DNA from: Coptis chinensis
Taxonomy: Eukaryota; Streptophyta; Magnoliopsida; Ranunculales; Ranunculaceae
DNA: 64,000 nt
Direction of reading: 5' to 3'
NCBI GenBank assembly: GCA_015680905.1
Contig: CM027377.1
Span: forward strand, 13,726,501-13,790,500
Of the stretch, positions 1 through 10,682 are shown piece after piece (within the stretch, counting starts at the first letter, position 1; each line of letters starts with the position of its first letter). The position numbers and the translations under genes were made by a program. The notes under the pieces are model-generated. The model saw nothing but the letters and a program-made list of their open reading frames with translations. It did not search any database and was not told the origin of the DNA.

Positions 1-3000
1 GTCTCTATATGTAAAAGATGTCGAAGCAGAAGCAGATAGGAATGAGGCACTGTCTCCAATTTCTGAATTTGTTCTAGATACACGAAGTCCTGAATTTGTG
101 CGAGATACGGTAGGAAGTCCTGAATTTATACGTGATACGCTCCGAAGTCCGGAATTTGTACGTGATATACTTGGAAGTTCGTCCTCTGAGCACATGTCTG
201 CTCCCGACCGACATGCTATATTTCCTTGGCAGGGTGGTAAATTCTTCTTAATGCTGGGAGTTCGCATGATTGCTTCTTCAAGTGTAAGAGGAGTAGGAGA
301 TGGGAAAGGATGAAGATTCAGGTTTCTAGAGTGTGTCTTCGACTGTAGTGGTGTAAGCGATGGCTCATACTTGGTACTTCCAGGCCAAGGGATTGCAACT
401 GAGACATCTCTACATTGGAAGCGTTCATACGACTGAGTGGTGATCGAGCCTTTACCTTTCCCACCACCTGCATTTTGAATCTCATCACGCTTCCATACAT
501 ACACTTGAGAATCCTCACTTGCGCTTACAATATACTTCCCATCTGTTGTAAATGATGCTGATATTTGGCTGCTGGTGTTTCGGAAACCTGTCAATCACCA
601 GGAAGACACACGTAATCCTCAATGAATCTTTTTCGATTATGTCATTTGGTTATTTTTTCAGAGCCAATTTAATGACAGTAATAGCGTTGTGCTTGATTGA
701 GGAACCTCATATTCTGGAAGTAGTTTCTGAATTGAGCTTGATTTTGATTATATCATGGGCATGGAAAAACAGCCCAACCTCAACAGATCTCAGTAGCTAG
801 AGCTACTTACACTCTTACAAAAGTACTATGACCTACTTTTATGTACTTTAGTTTTTGCTTCAAACAATACAGTACTTACCTCTGAATTTACAAGTGATGT
901 CAGAACCGTCAAAGATCCGTACTCGTGAATCAGCCGAAGTAATCAACACCTCAGAGGAATTTCCTGGAGCAAACTATATAAAACTTCATTCAGTGAGTTT
1001 GGACCATATGCATGTCAAATCTTGTAAACACGCTAATATATATCAACAGGAAATGTACCTCAAATCCTGTAATCTTTTTTGCTTGCGACTTCTTTTTGTT
1101 CTGCACATCTATCTGGCCCTTCTGATGTAGTTTGGAATCTGAAAAGTGATGCCAATGTGATATGAATATAGAATTATGCATCCAAGTGCTTTTTAAGGGC
1201 AACAGGCCAGATTGAGTGCAACATCTTATGGCCTCTGTTGTACTCTTCTGTCTTGTTCACATGACTCAATGGCCAGGTAATGACTAATGACACTGTGAAA
1301 AGAAAGATATATATTCGTTTTAAGAAATTCCCGCACTAAAATAAGCAATGAATGATAACCAAATCTTACTATAATGTTCTAAGATACTTTCTCAGGTAAG
1401 TTGGGAACTGTTTGAAGATCTAACAAAACTATGTGCTTGTGATGCTGCTACCCTCACTGATGAATATAACCAGATAAACTATAAAACATTTAACCATGAT
1501 TTGTTCAGATTACATACCCGAGATGCTGTACAAGCGGCAACTTCCTCTGGGAACCCACTAATGCACCCTTCAATGACAGAAAACGAGAAATCAACAGATG
1601 GACTAAAACTATGATAACAATCCAAATGAGTTCATATAACCTTGCAAAGTAAATTGATACATGGGCTAGCAAATGTTAAATTCAGTTCTTCTAATCTTGC
1701 AGGTGTAAATGTGTAATCTCTATTTAGTTACTAAGGAATTTGGGTACTCAAAGTCTCAAAGTACTTCCCACAAGCTTAACAAATTACAACTCCTAAACTC
1801 TGTACTTTCATAATGCTAGTTGACACTTCAGTTTCAGGTTAAATAAGGCTTACATACTATTCTGGTCGAACTGATTATGTTCTGAACCTGACTCAACATG
1901 ACATAATCAAGTAACAAACTTCAGTTCTTTCAGAAAAACACATTGCAAAATAAATTTATCTGCACCTGGCCATCAGGTGTGTAGCAAACAGCAGTGACCA
2001 TTTCATGCAAATCACTCCAATCCACAACTTTTCTCTCTGGTATACTCCAAATGCGAACCTTCGCGTCAAGTGAACCACTAATGAAATACGAATCATCCAT
2101 AGGGTGGAACTGTATACAAGTCACTGCCCAACCAAATCCATGGGAAAGATGAAAATTAGAAAAAGAAACACCGCGTTGACTCTTACTAGTCTGAAGATAT
2201 AGATGAGAAGTAAATCGAGCTCAGTAGCAACATGGTTTGGCGTCTTACCATAATCATTATGTGCAAACAACTTTAAACAGCTCTTGGTTTCCATGTCCCA
2301 TAGCCTCACAGTTTTGTCCATTGAAGATGAAAGCAGTTGCTGCACACCCAAATACATTTGTTACTAGTCTCTTCTAGATATGTCAACAGAGTTCCAATTA
2401 TGAGGTCTAACTCCTAGTGTCTCATAACAAATTTGTCTGGAATAAGTTTCCTGTGAGCTGTGAAGTTCCTGACTAGTTGTACTGTGTAGAAACAATGGCC
2501 GAAGATGCAAAATCCATGTTTGGGCGGCTTCATTTCTATCATCCCATTCTAAATTTTCCATTTTTTTTTAATGTTTTAAACCCTTTTCATGAACATTATA
2601 ATGTCATTATGTTGAAGATAGTAATGAAAAGAACTTGATCAGATAAGCAAGAACGTGTTACAAAAAAATGCAATTTGAGGAGCCGACCTGAGAATGCGAC
2701 CAAGAGAGATCCAAGACATCATCCAGATGACCTTCAAATGAGCATACGGGTTTGTCTGAGAGTGAGAAGACTGTATCTGGCACGGACACATATTCAGGGA
2801 TTCCTCCTCGTCTCTTTTTGCTAATTGAAGAAATCTTTCCCCTCTTCTTCCTCTCCGGAGGTAGTACTTGAGCATCCCCATTAGGACGATCAGGGGAAGT
2901 ATTTGCCAAGGGGTGATGCGGCGCTGAATCAGTTACATCCTGCGTTCTTCCAGAGAAGACGTCACAATCAACCACTTCCCAAACACGAATAATTCTATCT

Positions 3001-4217
3001 TCTCCTGCACTCGCAAGGTACCTAGCATTAGAGCTGAATTTAATGGTCCAAATTGAGCCTTGGTGAGCTTGAATTTCTTGGCACATGTAGAGACCGGTCA
3101 TCTCCTTATGGGATTTCCCATGCTGATGGACTTTCGTCCACTTAGAAGTACTCGCATTCTGTTGATGCGTCATTGAGTAATCCCTCTCCTTGTCAGCAAT
3201 AAATCCATTTATAGTGTTTGCAACACCCTTTATGTTCTTCAACCACGCAGGCCCTTTTTTCTTGTTTACTCTGATGCTTTTACTCAGAGAAGCATTCATG
3301 ATCTTTCTCTCACTATCTCCAAGAACATCAACGGCACCTATAGCAACATTTTCTCTACGCATTAGCTCCTTAACAATGGGTGAATACCCGACGCTCTTCT
3401 CAAATTCCTCCATAGTAAGTTGTTTCCCAGTTTGAAGATCACTAAGGCTACCAGTTGTTCCATCTTCATTAATGAGGAATGCCTTACCCGTGTCGAGATT
3501 CTTAATTAAAAACGAACCTCCAAAACTATTGCTTTTATCTATTGACAACATTCGACCATTTTTTTGTGCATCTCTAGACCTAACTTTTGATCTTGCTCGA
3601 GATGGCCTAATGGATTTAGCACGTAAATGCAAATTCCTATCGCCCATTGATAATGGCATTGAAGATAATCTGACAATTTTTAGCTTTGAAACATCACCCA
3701 GTAGTTCTTCTTTTCTATACTTGGCGTCGGCGTAAGCTGATAGTAAACTGCCTTCAGATTTGGATCTAACAATTAAACACAAAGGCGATGGTGTAGGTGA
3801 AGAGGAAGGGGCAGGGGAAGGTTGTTGAGTTGGCTCTTCAGGCATTACTACATTTGAAGATGCTCTTTTGAATTCATTACTAGAAAGTCTTAACAATTCT
3901 CTGTCATGACTCAAACCCATACCTTGAAGAAGGCGTTGGCGCCGATCTTTAACACATCCGGGTTCTGCCATCCATATATTATAGTCTTCCCTAGGGGCTG
4001 AGGCGGTATAACTATTACGGAATTCTTCTGGAGGGGCAGAGACGGCAGAAACAAATGAAATGCGGTTATCATCATAGTCTTCATCATCATCAGATCCGGA
4101 GGATGCAATGTCGATGGAAACAACGGATGAGATTCTGTCCCTAGACTCAAAAAACTCGTCGTCTTCGTCTTCTAGTCCATCCCAATTCATCATCATCCTC
4201 CTCCTACTATCTGCCAT
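1..4217 (-). CDS. WD40-repeat protein (WDR44-like), 3' end outside window
   Basis: The protein has a long acidic, low-complexity N-terminal half and C-terminal WD40 repeats, the layout of plant WDR44-like proteins. These are probably scaffolds for protein complexes; the exact role is unknown. I start at the ATG at 4217 ([10 protein letters not shown]). Inferred exons are 2688-4217, 2249-2339, 1966-2123, 1518-1557 (or 1567), 1059-1138, 880-973 and 1-587, and all junctions are GT/AG. WD units are visible at about residues 376-415 ([10 protein letters not shown] to IIRVWEVV), across exons 1-2 ([14 protein letters not shown], then [11 protein letters not shown]) and in exon 3 ([13 protein letters not shown]). 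Exon 7 is still open at base 1 after a serine-rich repeat (SRTNSGL), so the stop lies outside. Exon 4 contains a frame break (see findings). The gene is head-to-head with uL22m, 548 bp apart. Family call firm, function not. Confidence 0.88.
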
Positions 4218-4765
4218 TATACACATCAGGCACAATAAATTTTTTCCTACGTTATTTTTTGTGTAGCATTGTTATTCCATTAAGGGGCAATAAAGATGGG
4301 AATTTTGAATTTTTTGAGTATTGTTCTTGGAAGAGAAGGAACGGCGGGAAAGGGGTAAAAAGGTCAAAAGGAGTAAAATCCTAACGAGATTAACGGTTTA
4401 GAAAAGGAAAGGCGTCCTTAACTTTAGGAATCAACCTTTTTTCTGGCCAAAAATAGACACGGTCAAATTATTGTTTGGATCTTCAGGCCGAAATACGGAA
4501 TACCTCTCGCCAACCCAATATCTTCTGCTCTTCTCTTCGTCAGTAGTAACTCCTCCCTCTCCACTCTCCAATTCTCCTATACTAATAGTATGGTTGGTGC
4601 AACTCTTTAAAGGCGTTGCTCACATGCATCTTTTTGAGGTTTATTATTAGGGTTTTTCTAAGAAATTTAACACATTGGTTGGTATATAATAATTATTTGT
4701 GTATGAAATGGGTGCATTTGATTATTAAAGATTAGTTTTTTTTAATTATTGTAATCATCATCATC
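4218..4765. promoter_or_regulatory. Shared divergent promoter region (WD40 gene / uL22m)
   Basis: The two start codons face away from each other across 548 bp, so both 5' UTRs and both promoters must lie here. The region is AT-rich. A CT-rich stretch near 4,500-4,580 could be 5' leader sequence of the plus-strand gene. I see no clear TATA box that decides either transcription start. A bidirectional promoter is inferred from spacing only. Confidence 0.5.
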
Positions 4766-7555
4766 ATGGGCTGGCAGAGGAATTTGCTGCAGTCGATAAT
4801 TCGCAATGTTGGAATAAGGGTGGAACAAAAATTTACCAACATTTCTAGTTCTCGCTTGTACAACACATTGAATAATCCATCTACTACGAGGACTATTCAT
4901 CCTTTTAATCAGTATTTGCAACAGTTGGTAATGCTAACTTGTCCCTTTTACATTTTGAGATAGTAATACTCTTGAACAAGTTGTGATTGTGTGTTGTATA
5001 TCATCACAGGGAATTTCTAGTTCAAGGACACTGCTTGCAGATGATGTCAAGCCAGTGGCTTCTCCGTTTGCACCTGTTTTAGCATTAGAAAGTGGAAAGA
5101 CTGATGATAGCCAGATTCCGGTCATTAAGCGTTCGCAAGTTCAAGCAATCTTGAAAAACATAAAACAGGTATTTTATCCATTTTCACTTGTCTATCTGTA
5201 AAAGAGGTAAAGTCCACACAGATTTTAGTGAACCATAGGGTGTGTGTATCCTCATTAAATGTTTTTAAGTTGTGAACTTAGTTACACCCAACTTTTATGT
5301 TCTTGCATCTCGAGTCGTCTGAAGGTTGAACATCATCTTCTGGAGAGATTCAAAAAACCATCACTAGAATGCATTGAGCTGTGACAGAGTGTGTTTCACC
5401 CGAGAGATTAGGTCTGGGTTTCAGCATATCTCATTGCAATGCCAAAATCCTTTTGTTTATGAGGTCAAAGCTTGTAGTAATGAAGTAGAGAAATGTGTGG
5501 GAGCGGAATTAGATATCGCTGTCCACATTCGAAGGAGAGATTTCGGTTGGGAAAGCAATGTCATTTAATTGTGGGGCTTGTGGCTTCTAAGAAATGAGAG
5601 GCAGTTTCACGACCAATCCCAAAATATTCAATTTACTGCATCTTAGACATTAAGATGCTTACCTTCCTAAGTCTAAGTGGTGGAGGTAGTTTTGTTTTCT
5701 TACCCTCACTTTAGATGAAAGTCAATATGCCCTTACTATTGAACTACATTTGTTTAGTTTATCTAATATTTTTAAATATAGAAAGGGGATAATGGTTTCA
5801 CTTGGTCTGGACCAATTAACCAAGACTGTTGAAGAGGCTGAAAATAAATTTGATACCGGACGTAGTCCAGCTGGCCCCATGGGCCACACATTCTAGACTA
5901 TGTTCGATAAAGTTTAAGGTAATTGGATCATCGACCGGAATGATCATCTTTATAAGGTGCTGCAAGGATATTACACTTCAAGAATAAAAAAAAATACCGA
6001 ATGAAAAGAAAATACCGAGCATGTTTTGTTTTCATTTAGTATTTTCTTACCCTCAGTACATTGAAGAGCTTGCCATGACAAAGTACTTGGCTGGATTTTG
6101 TCTTAAAATTGGCTTGGATGGGATATTAGCTGATCTCATCCTTAATTAGCCACACGCTTCATGCATGCTTGTTCTAGATTGTTTTGTCCTGGTGATCAGA
6201 AATCTGGCTGTATCTATTTGGATCTCATTATAATTTCCTTCCGGTGGTTTAGAGCCCCAAGAAAGTTAACTTAGTGGCTACATTAGTTAAGTGGAATGCG
6301 TGTTGAAGATGCCCTGTTGCAACTGCAAGTAACCGTGAAGCGTGCTTCAAAGACTGTCTATCAGGTAAACCCATCTATGCAGACCTATATGATTGATTTG
6401 GCAGAGTTTAAATCCACATGTTACCTCAGAAGGAACTTTAACTCTGAACATACACAAGTTTCCCTAGTATAAAAGACACTTCTATCCGGTTTCTGAAGGG
6501 GGATTACCCTTTAATAGGCCAACAAAAAAAAACCCTGTTTTGCTGATTTTAAAAATAATAAATAAAATGTTTTGCTGATTTTAAAAACCTTTACTATGGA
6601 CTGTTTATATTCTTTATCATTTCAATTTTTCATTTTACTATGAATAAAATGTTTGGCATGAAAATATTTAGATGTTAAGGTTTTGTTCTGTTTTTTCTCT
6701 ATGAAATGAGAATCAACATCACAGAAATGCAATTACGTTTTGATACACCTTTAAGCTATGAGCTTTTGGATTCTAAGTATAATGATGTACGATCAGTGTA
6801 TAATCTCGCACTTTCATACGCCACATATCTTAAGAATATCCTATGTTAAAATAAGCATGCAAGGATCCCATTTCCTTGACAAAAAGTTTATCTTGTGATA
6901 TCTGGCTATCTGCATTTTTTGTATGAAAGCTTTACACAGCTATATTACGACTTATCACCATAATGCTATTCTGTCTGATACCAGCAAACCCTTCGCCTTT
7001 TATAGCATCTCTAAGAAAGGTAGAATTTCTTTTAGAACTCTGATAGCTACGAGGAATGTATGATGGTGCAGGTTATACACTCAGCCCGTGCAAATGCAAC
7101 CCATAACCATGGGTTGGATCCAGATCGCCTCCTCGTTGGTAATTTCCTCTTCATGTTTCTTTCTTAAATAAGGCATCAGTTAGCAATAATTGTTTTCAAT
7201 ACCTGCTTCTCCCATTTTATACCTAGTAAATTTACTATGTGTTGTGTCTTATTCTGGATACACTCCCTTGTCAACAGCTGAGGCGTTTGTAGGGAAAGGG
7301 TATTTTAAGAAGCGAGTTAATTACCATGCAAAAGGAAAATGTGGAATAAAGGAAAGACCAGAGTGCAGGTTAACAGTGGTAGTTAGGGAGATGACACCTG
7401 AAGAGGAGGCTGAGGTAGCTAGGCTGAGAGTCAGCAATTTCCGCAAGCTCACAAAACGAGAGAGACGGCTGGTCCCACATAAGCTTATTGAAACTACACC
7501 AATATGGAACCGTAAAGGCAGGGCAGCTGGTCAGGTGGACAATGCCTTGGTCTGA
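4766..7555 (+). CDS. Mitochondrial large-subunit ribosomal protein uL22 (L22), nuclear-encoded
   Basis: uL22 lines the peptide exit tunnel of the large ribosomal subunit. The N-terminal leader (MGWQRNLLQSIIRNVG, rich in R, S and N, poor in acidic residues) resembles a mitochondrial presequence. Exons are 4766-4927, 5010-5168, 6253-6364, 7072-7138 and 7278-7555, all with GT/AG junctions. Conserved uL22 blocks are visible in order: SPKKVNLVA, RVEDALLQLQVTVKRA, IHSARANATHNHGLDPDRLLV, EAFVGKGYFKKRVNYHAKG and ECRLTVVVREMTPEE. Exon 3 is 112 nt instead of the 111 that phase requires. There is an extra A in the TTAAGTGG at 6287-6294, and SPKKVNLVATLV and SGMRVEDALL lie in different frames. Without that base the protein would be 258 residues. 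It is either a sequencing or assembly error or a recently damaged copy. The divergent neighbour is the WD40 gene. Confidence 0.88.
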
Positions 7556-7794
7556 GTAACACCTTTAAAGATCTAGTGATCTTACATAAGAGTTGGCAAT
7601 ATCTGCCAGCCCACGGAGCAGGAGAGCTGATTCTGCATAAGCCTAGTGAGACTAACCCAGTATGTAGTGCAAAGGCCAATCGTATGCGCCATCTGTATGG
7701 CTTGAGTAATTCCTTAAGAAGAAAACTTCTCTTATTTACTTTCGCGCGTTTCTTTCTTTTTGTGATATTGGTATAACCTTGGAAGCAAGAAATG

Positions 7795-8893
7795 AACATT
7801 TTCTTTCATGTTATGACTTTGTAGCTTGGAATAAGCCTGGTCCAACTTGTATTTTGATTTGTCTTTCTTTGTTTGAATTGTTACATTGAGGAAACTACAT
7901 TAAGCGGTAGTTGTGAAATCATGGGTTGTGCACTTGTGCGACCAAGTATATTTGGAATACCAATTATAAAAAAAAATATTTAGCATTTTGGAAATATATT
8001 TATAGGTGTACGTTAGTAACAAAGAAGGTTTATTTTGTCTCCTTGTTCAAATTTTATGCCAATGCGTTCAGCGTTCAGCATCTCATATTGTGGATGTGTC
8101 TAGTTGCCCAAATATTAGGCTGCATACAGAATTACAAATATTGATAGAGGGCATGTGGTCTGTAAGTTGTGTCGCCTTAATGTGATACTTTTCGAGAGGA
8201 TTAATTGTCGCAACAAGAATCCCTCCTTGCACATCTATAAGATCATGCAGAATCATTCGATTGTCCTCCCCTAAGTGCTCAGCGCCAGACGACATAAACT
8301 TTGTCATGAAGGAAATCGAAATATGTCTGAGATAGCTGCCGGGCTGTGGCCTGCCGGTTTGTTAGGAAACAGTATCAAAGTTTCATTCCTTGAAATGTCT
8401 TTGACAGCTTCTGAGTTCAGTTTTCCCCAGCCAAAATATGAAATACAACAAAAATGGTGTAAAATGTAGATTGCGTTTGTATTATAATTTTATGCACCAA
8501 TAATGCCAAATGCATGTTGACATCAACATGCTTTCTCGTGTGATAGGTTATTTTTCCTTTAACTTGTTGCTCTATTAATAGTCAACCTCTTAGTTTGCTT
8601 TTTCATCAAATGGTGATCAACAAAGGTAACTACACAAGATTCTTGAGATACTGGAGCAAACTAAAAAAGCTCCAATTAGATGAAGTTGTGAGATTTACCG
8701 GAGTCACTTAACTGAAAAAGCTTACCAATTTCCGGCACAGTAACAAGAAGTCATGTGTTCCACTGCAAAAATTTCTTCGGCACAGCTGCAAAAATTTAAG
8801 TGGCTTAGTGACTATTAAAGACAATTAGCTCTTTTTATCTTTTAGTTTTAGTCAATTTGGTTTATTTTGTGATTTGTGGGTAGAATTCCATGT
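7795..8893. repeat. Duplicated noncoding block, copy 1 (parts A and B contiguous)
   Basis: Part A (about 7795-7975) matches 9648-9815; a shared segment is GAGGAAACTA followed by a run ending GTGAAATCATGGGTTGTGC. Part B (about 8013-8893) matches 15706-16972; shared segments include GTGGATGTGTCTAGTTGCCC, GATACTTTTCGAGAGGATTA, GATCATGCAGAATCATTCG and CAAGATTCTTGAGATACTGG. Both pairs are in direct orientation and diverged by point changes and small indels. Here A and B are only about 38 bp apart, whereas the other A and B halves are separated by the TOC1 gene. The block follows the uL22m stop and probably includes its 3' UTR. No gene is recognised in it. Confidence 0.75.
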
Positions 8894-9324
8894 TTCACAT
8901 CACCTTCTTGTTTTTGTTTGATGAACTATTGCAGCCACATGCCATTATTTTTTAATTATTTTCTGGAAAAAAAAATAGAAAAAATATAAAAAAAAATATA
9001 TATTCATTGAAGAATAAGTTCAAAATGTATTTGTATAACACATTTTCAATTTTAATAATCTATATTTGTCCTTTAATTGTTCTCTTTTGTGATTTAAAAG
9101 TAATTTACTATCACAAAATAAAAATGAATTCCTAAAACAAGAAATTGGTCTCAAGGCCCAATTTCAATTCAAAACAATTCTAGATGACAGAGTTTTTTTA
9201 ATAAATTTCGGGTGAAAATAACCCTGAAAACCAATTTTCGCATGAAAATAACTTTCAAGGACAAATGACCCGGATTTGAAATAAATATTTTCTGATTTTA
9301 CCTTTTTTGTCATTTTACTATGAA
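8894..9324. other. AT-rich intergenic stretch
   Basis: Very AT-rich, with runs of A such as near 8,965-9,000. No open reading frame of note and no recognisable repeat ends. I see nothing I can name in it. Confidence 0.5.
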
Positions 9325-9650
9325 CAATGAGTGTTCATACATTCTGCTGAGGTATGAACAATGATTTTTCATACCCAAATAGGTGAACGTACTTTATACA
9401 ATATATTGATGTATGAACAATGATTATTCATAGATCATGTTGAGGTATAAACAGTGATTGTTCATAGTCTTCATACTCCAATAGGTATTCTTACTGATTA
9501 TACATTATGTTGATGCATGAACATTGATTGTTCATATCCCAAATAGGTATGAACAATGATTGTTCATACTTCAATAAGTGTTCTTATTGATCATACATTA
9601 TATTTAGGTATGAACATTGATTGTTCATACCCCAAATATAATGTATGAAC
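9325..9650. repeat. Degenerate minisatellite of short palindromes
   Basis: About eight imperfect units carry a core like TATGAACAATGATTGTTCAT, which is close to its own reverse complement, separated by spacers such as ACCCCAAATAGG. Unit length is irregular, roughly 30-60 bp. Adjacent single-stranded copies could fold into hairpins. The array lies directly before part A' of the duplicated block, downstream of TOC1. Confidence 0.75.
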
Positions 9651-9815
9651 TTTCTTTCATGTTATGTTTATATTTTGGAATAAACATGGTTCAACTTGAT
9701 CTGGTTTGTCTTTCTCTGTATGAATTGCTACACTGAGGAAACTATATTAAGCAGTAATAGTGAAATCATGGGTTGTGCAACAGGATATATGGAGTACCAA
9801 TCATAAAGAAAAGAA
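9648..9815. repeat. Duplicated noncoding block, part A' (copy 2)
   Basis: Direct-orientation copy of 7795-7975. The similarity starts at CTTTCTTTCATGTTATG and runs to the CCAATCATAAAG near 9810. Its partner half B' lies at 15706, beyond TOC1. Confidence 0.7.
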
Positions 9816-10682
9816 AAATAAAAGTATGAAAAACCGATTGGCAAGACGCAGGATAGGTTGAAGGAGCGTACAAAACCAGGAAAATGAATGATAATCTACA
9901 TGGAAATTAAGTACCCAAGCCTATCTCTCTTTCCTGTGATCATTTATACTGGAGGAAACTCTACGAGTACAAGGTCTCTTGTTTGAGAACATTCCAATTT
10001 GTTAAAGTTCTTGATAAACGGGGTATGAAATGATTGTCTGTGCAATTTTTCTCAAAAATTATCTCTGCCTGGATCCCCTCATCCATTCAATGATGGTAAA
10101 CTATGTTTAAAACTTGTCAATCTGTATAGCAGAATTACAGCATAGTGAGAAACTTGAGAAATGAGGGGCTCTCATGATACCTCCCTCGTTTTGACCAAAC
10201 CCCAAAACAAAGCTGAAAGCAAAGAACAAACAATTCAGGCTTTCATGGATTTGCATTCTTGCATTACACTCCTCGTTCCATTTTCAAATAGTAGAAAGAA
10301 AAAGGCTTTCACATTTTCCAAGTTTTAAGTTTCTAACCATACAAAGCTTTAGAAATCTTTTCTCTTTCGCAGCCTCTAAGCCGAACTTTAATCCATTTGA
10401 TCAGTGATAACTTTTTCAACTCAACTTCTCTGACGTTGATTTCTTTGCCCAGTATATTCCATGTTCCATGCTGATGAATTAAAGTCAACTTGTCCTCTCT
10501 CCAACAATGTCTTCAGAAGTGTAAATCACCTGAGCTCACCACAGATGAACTAACATGCGCAAAGAAGCATAGAAACAAGGACCTCGATATGAAATGATGA
10601 ATTTTTTTGGAATAGTTCCTGAAGCTCAAAGACTTCAGTTACCTTGAGGCAATGGCATTGCCCTCAGCATAAGAATCCATAG

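Noticed and set aside
7494..7799. 101-codon minus-strand frame over the end of the uL22m gene
   Set aside because: It is the antisense shadow of a conserved coding exon and its 3' UTR.
9325..9650. Possible CRISPR-like array of repeats and spacers
   Set aside because: The genome is a plant nuclear one, repeat units vary in length and sequence, and no cas genes are present; it is a minisatellite.
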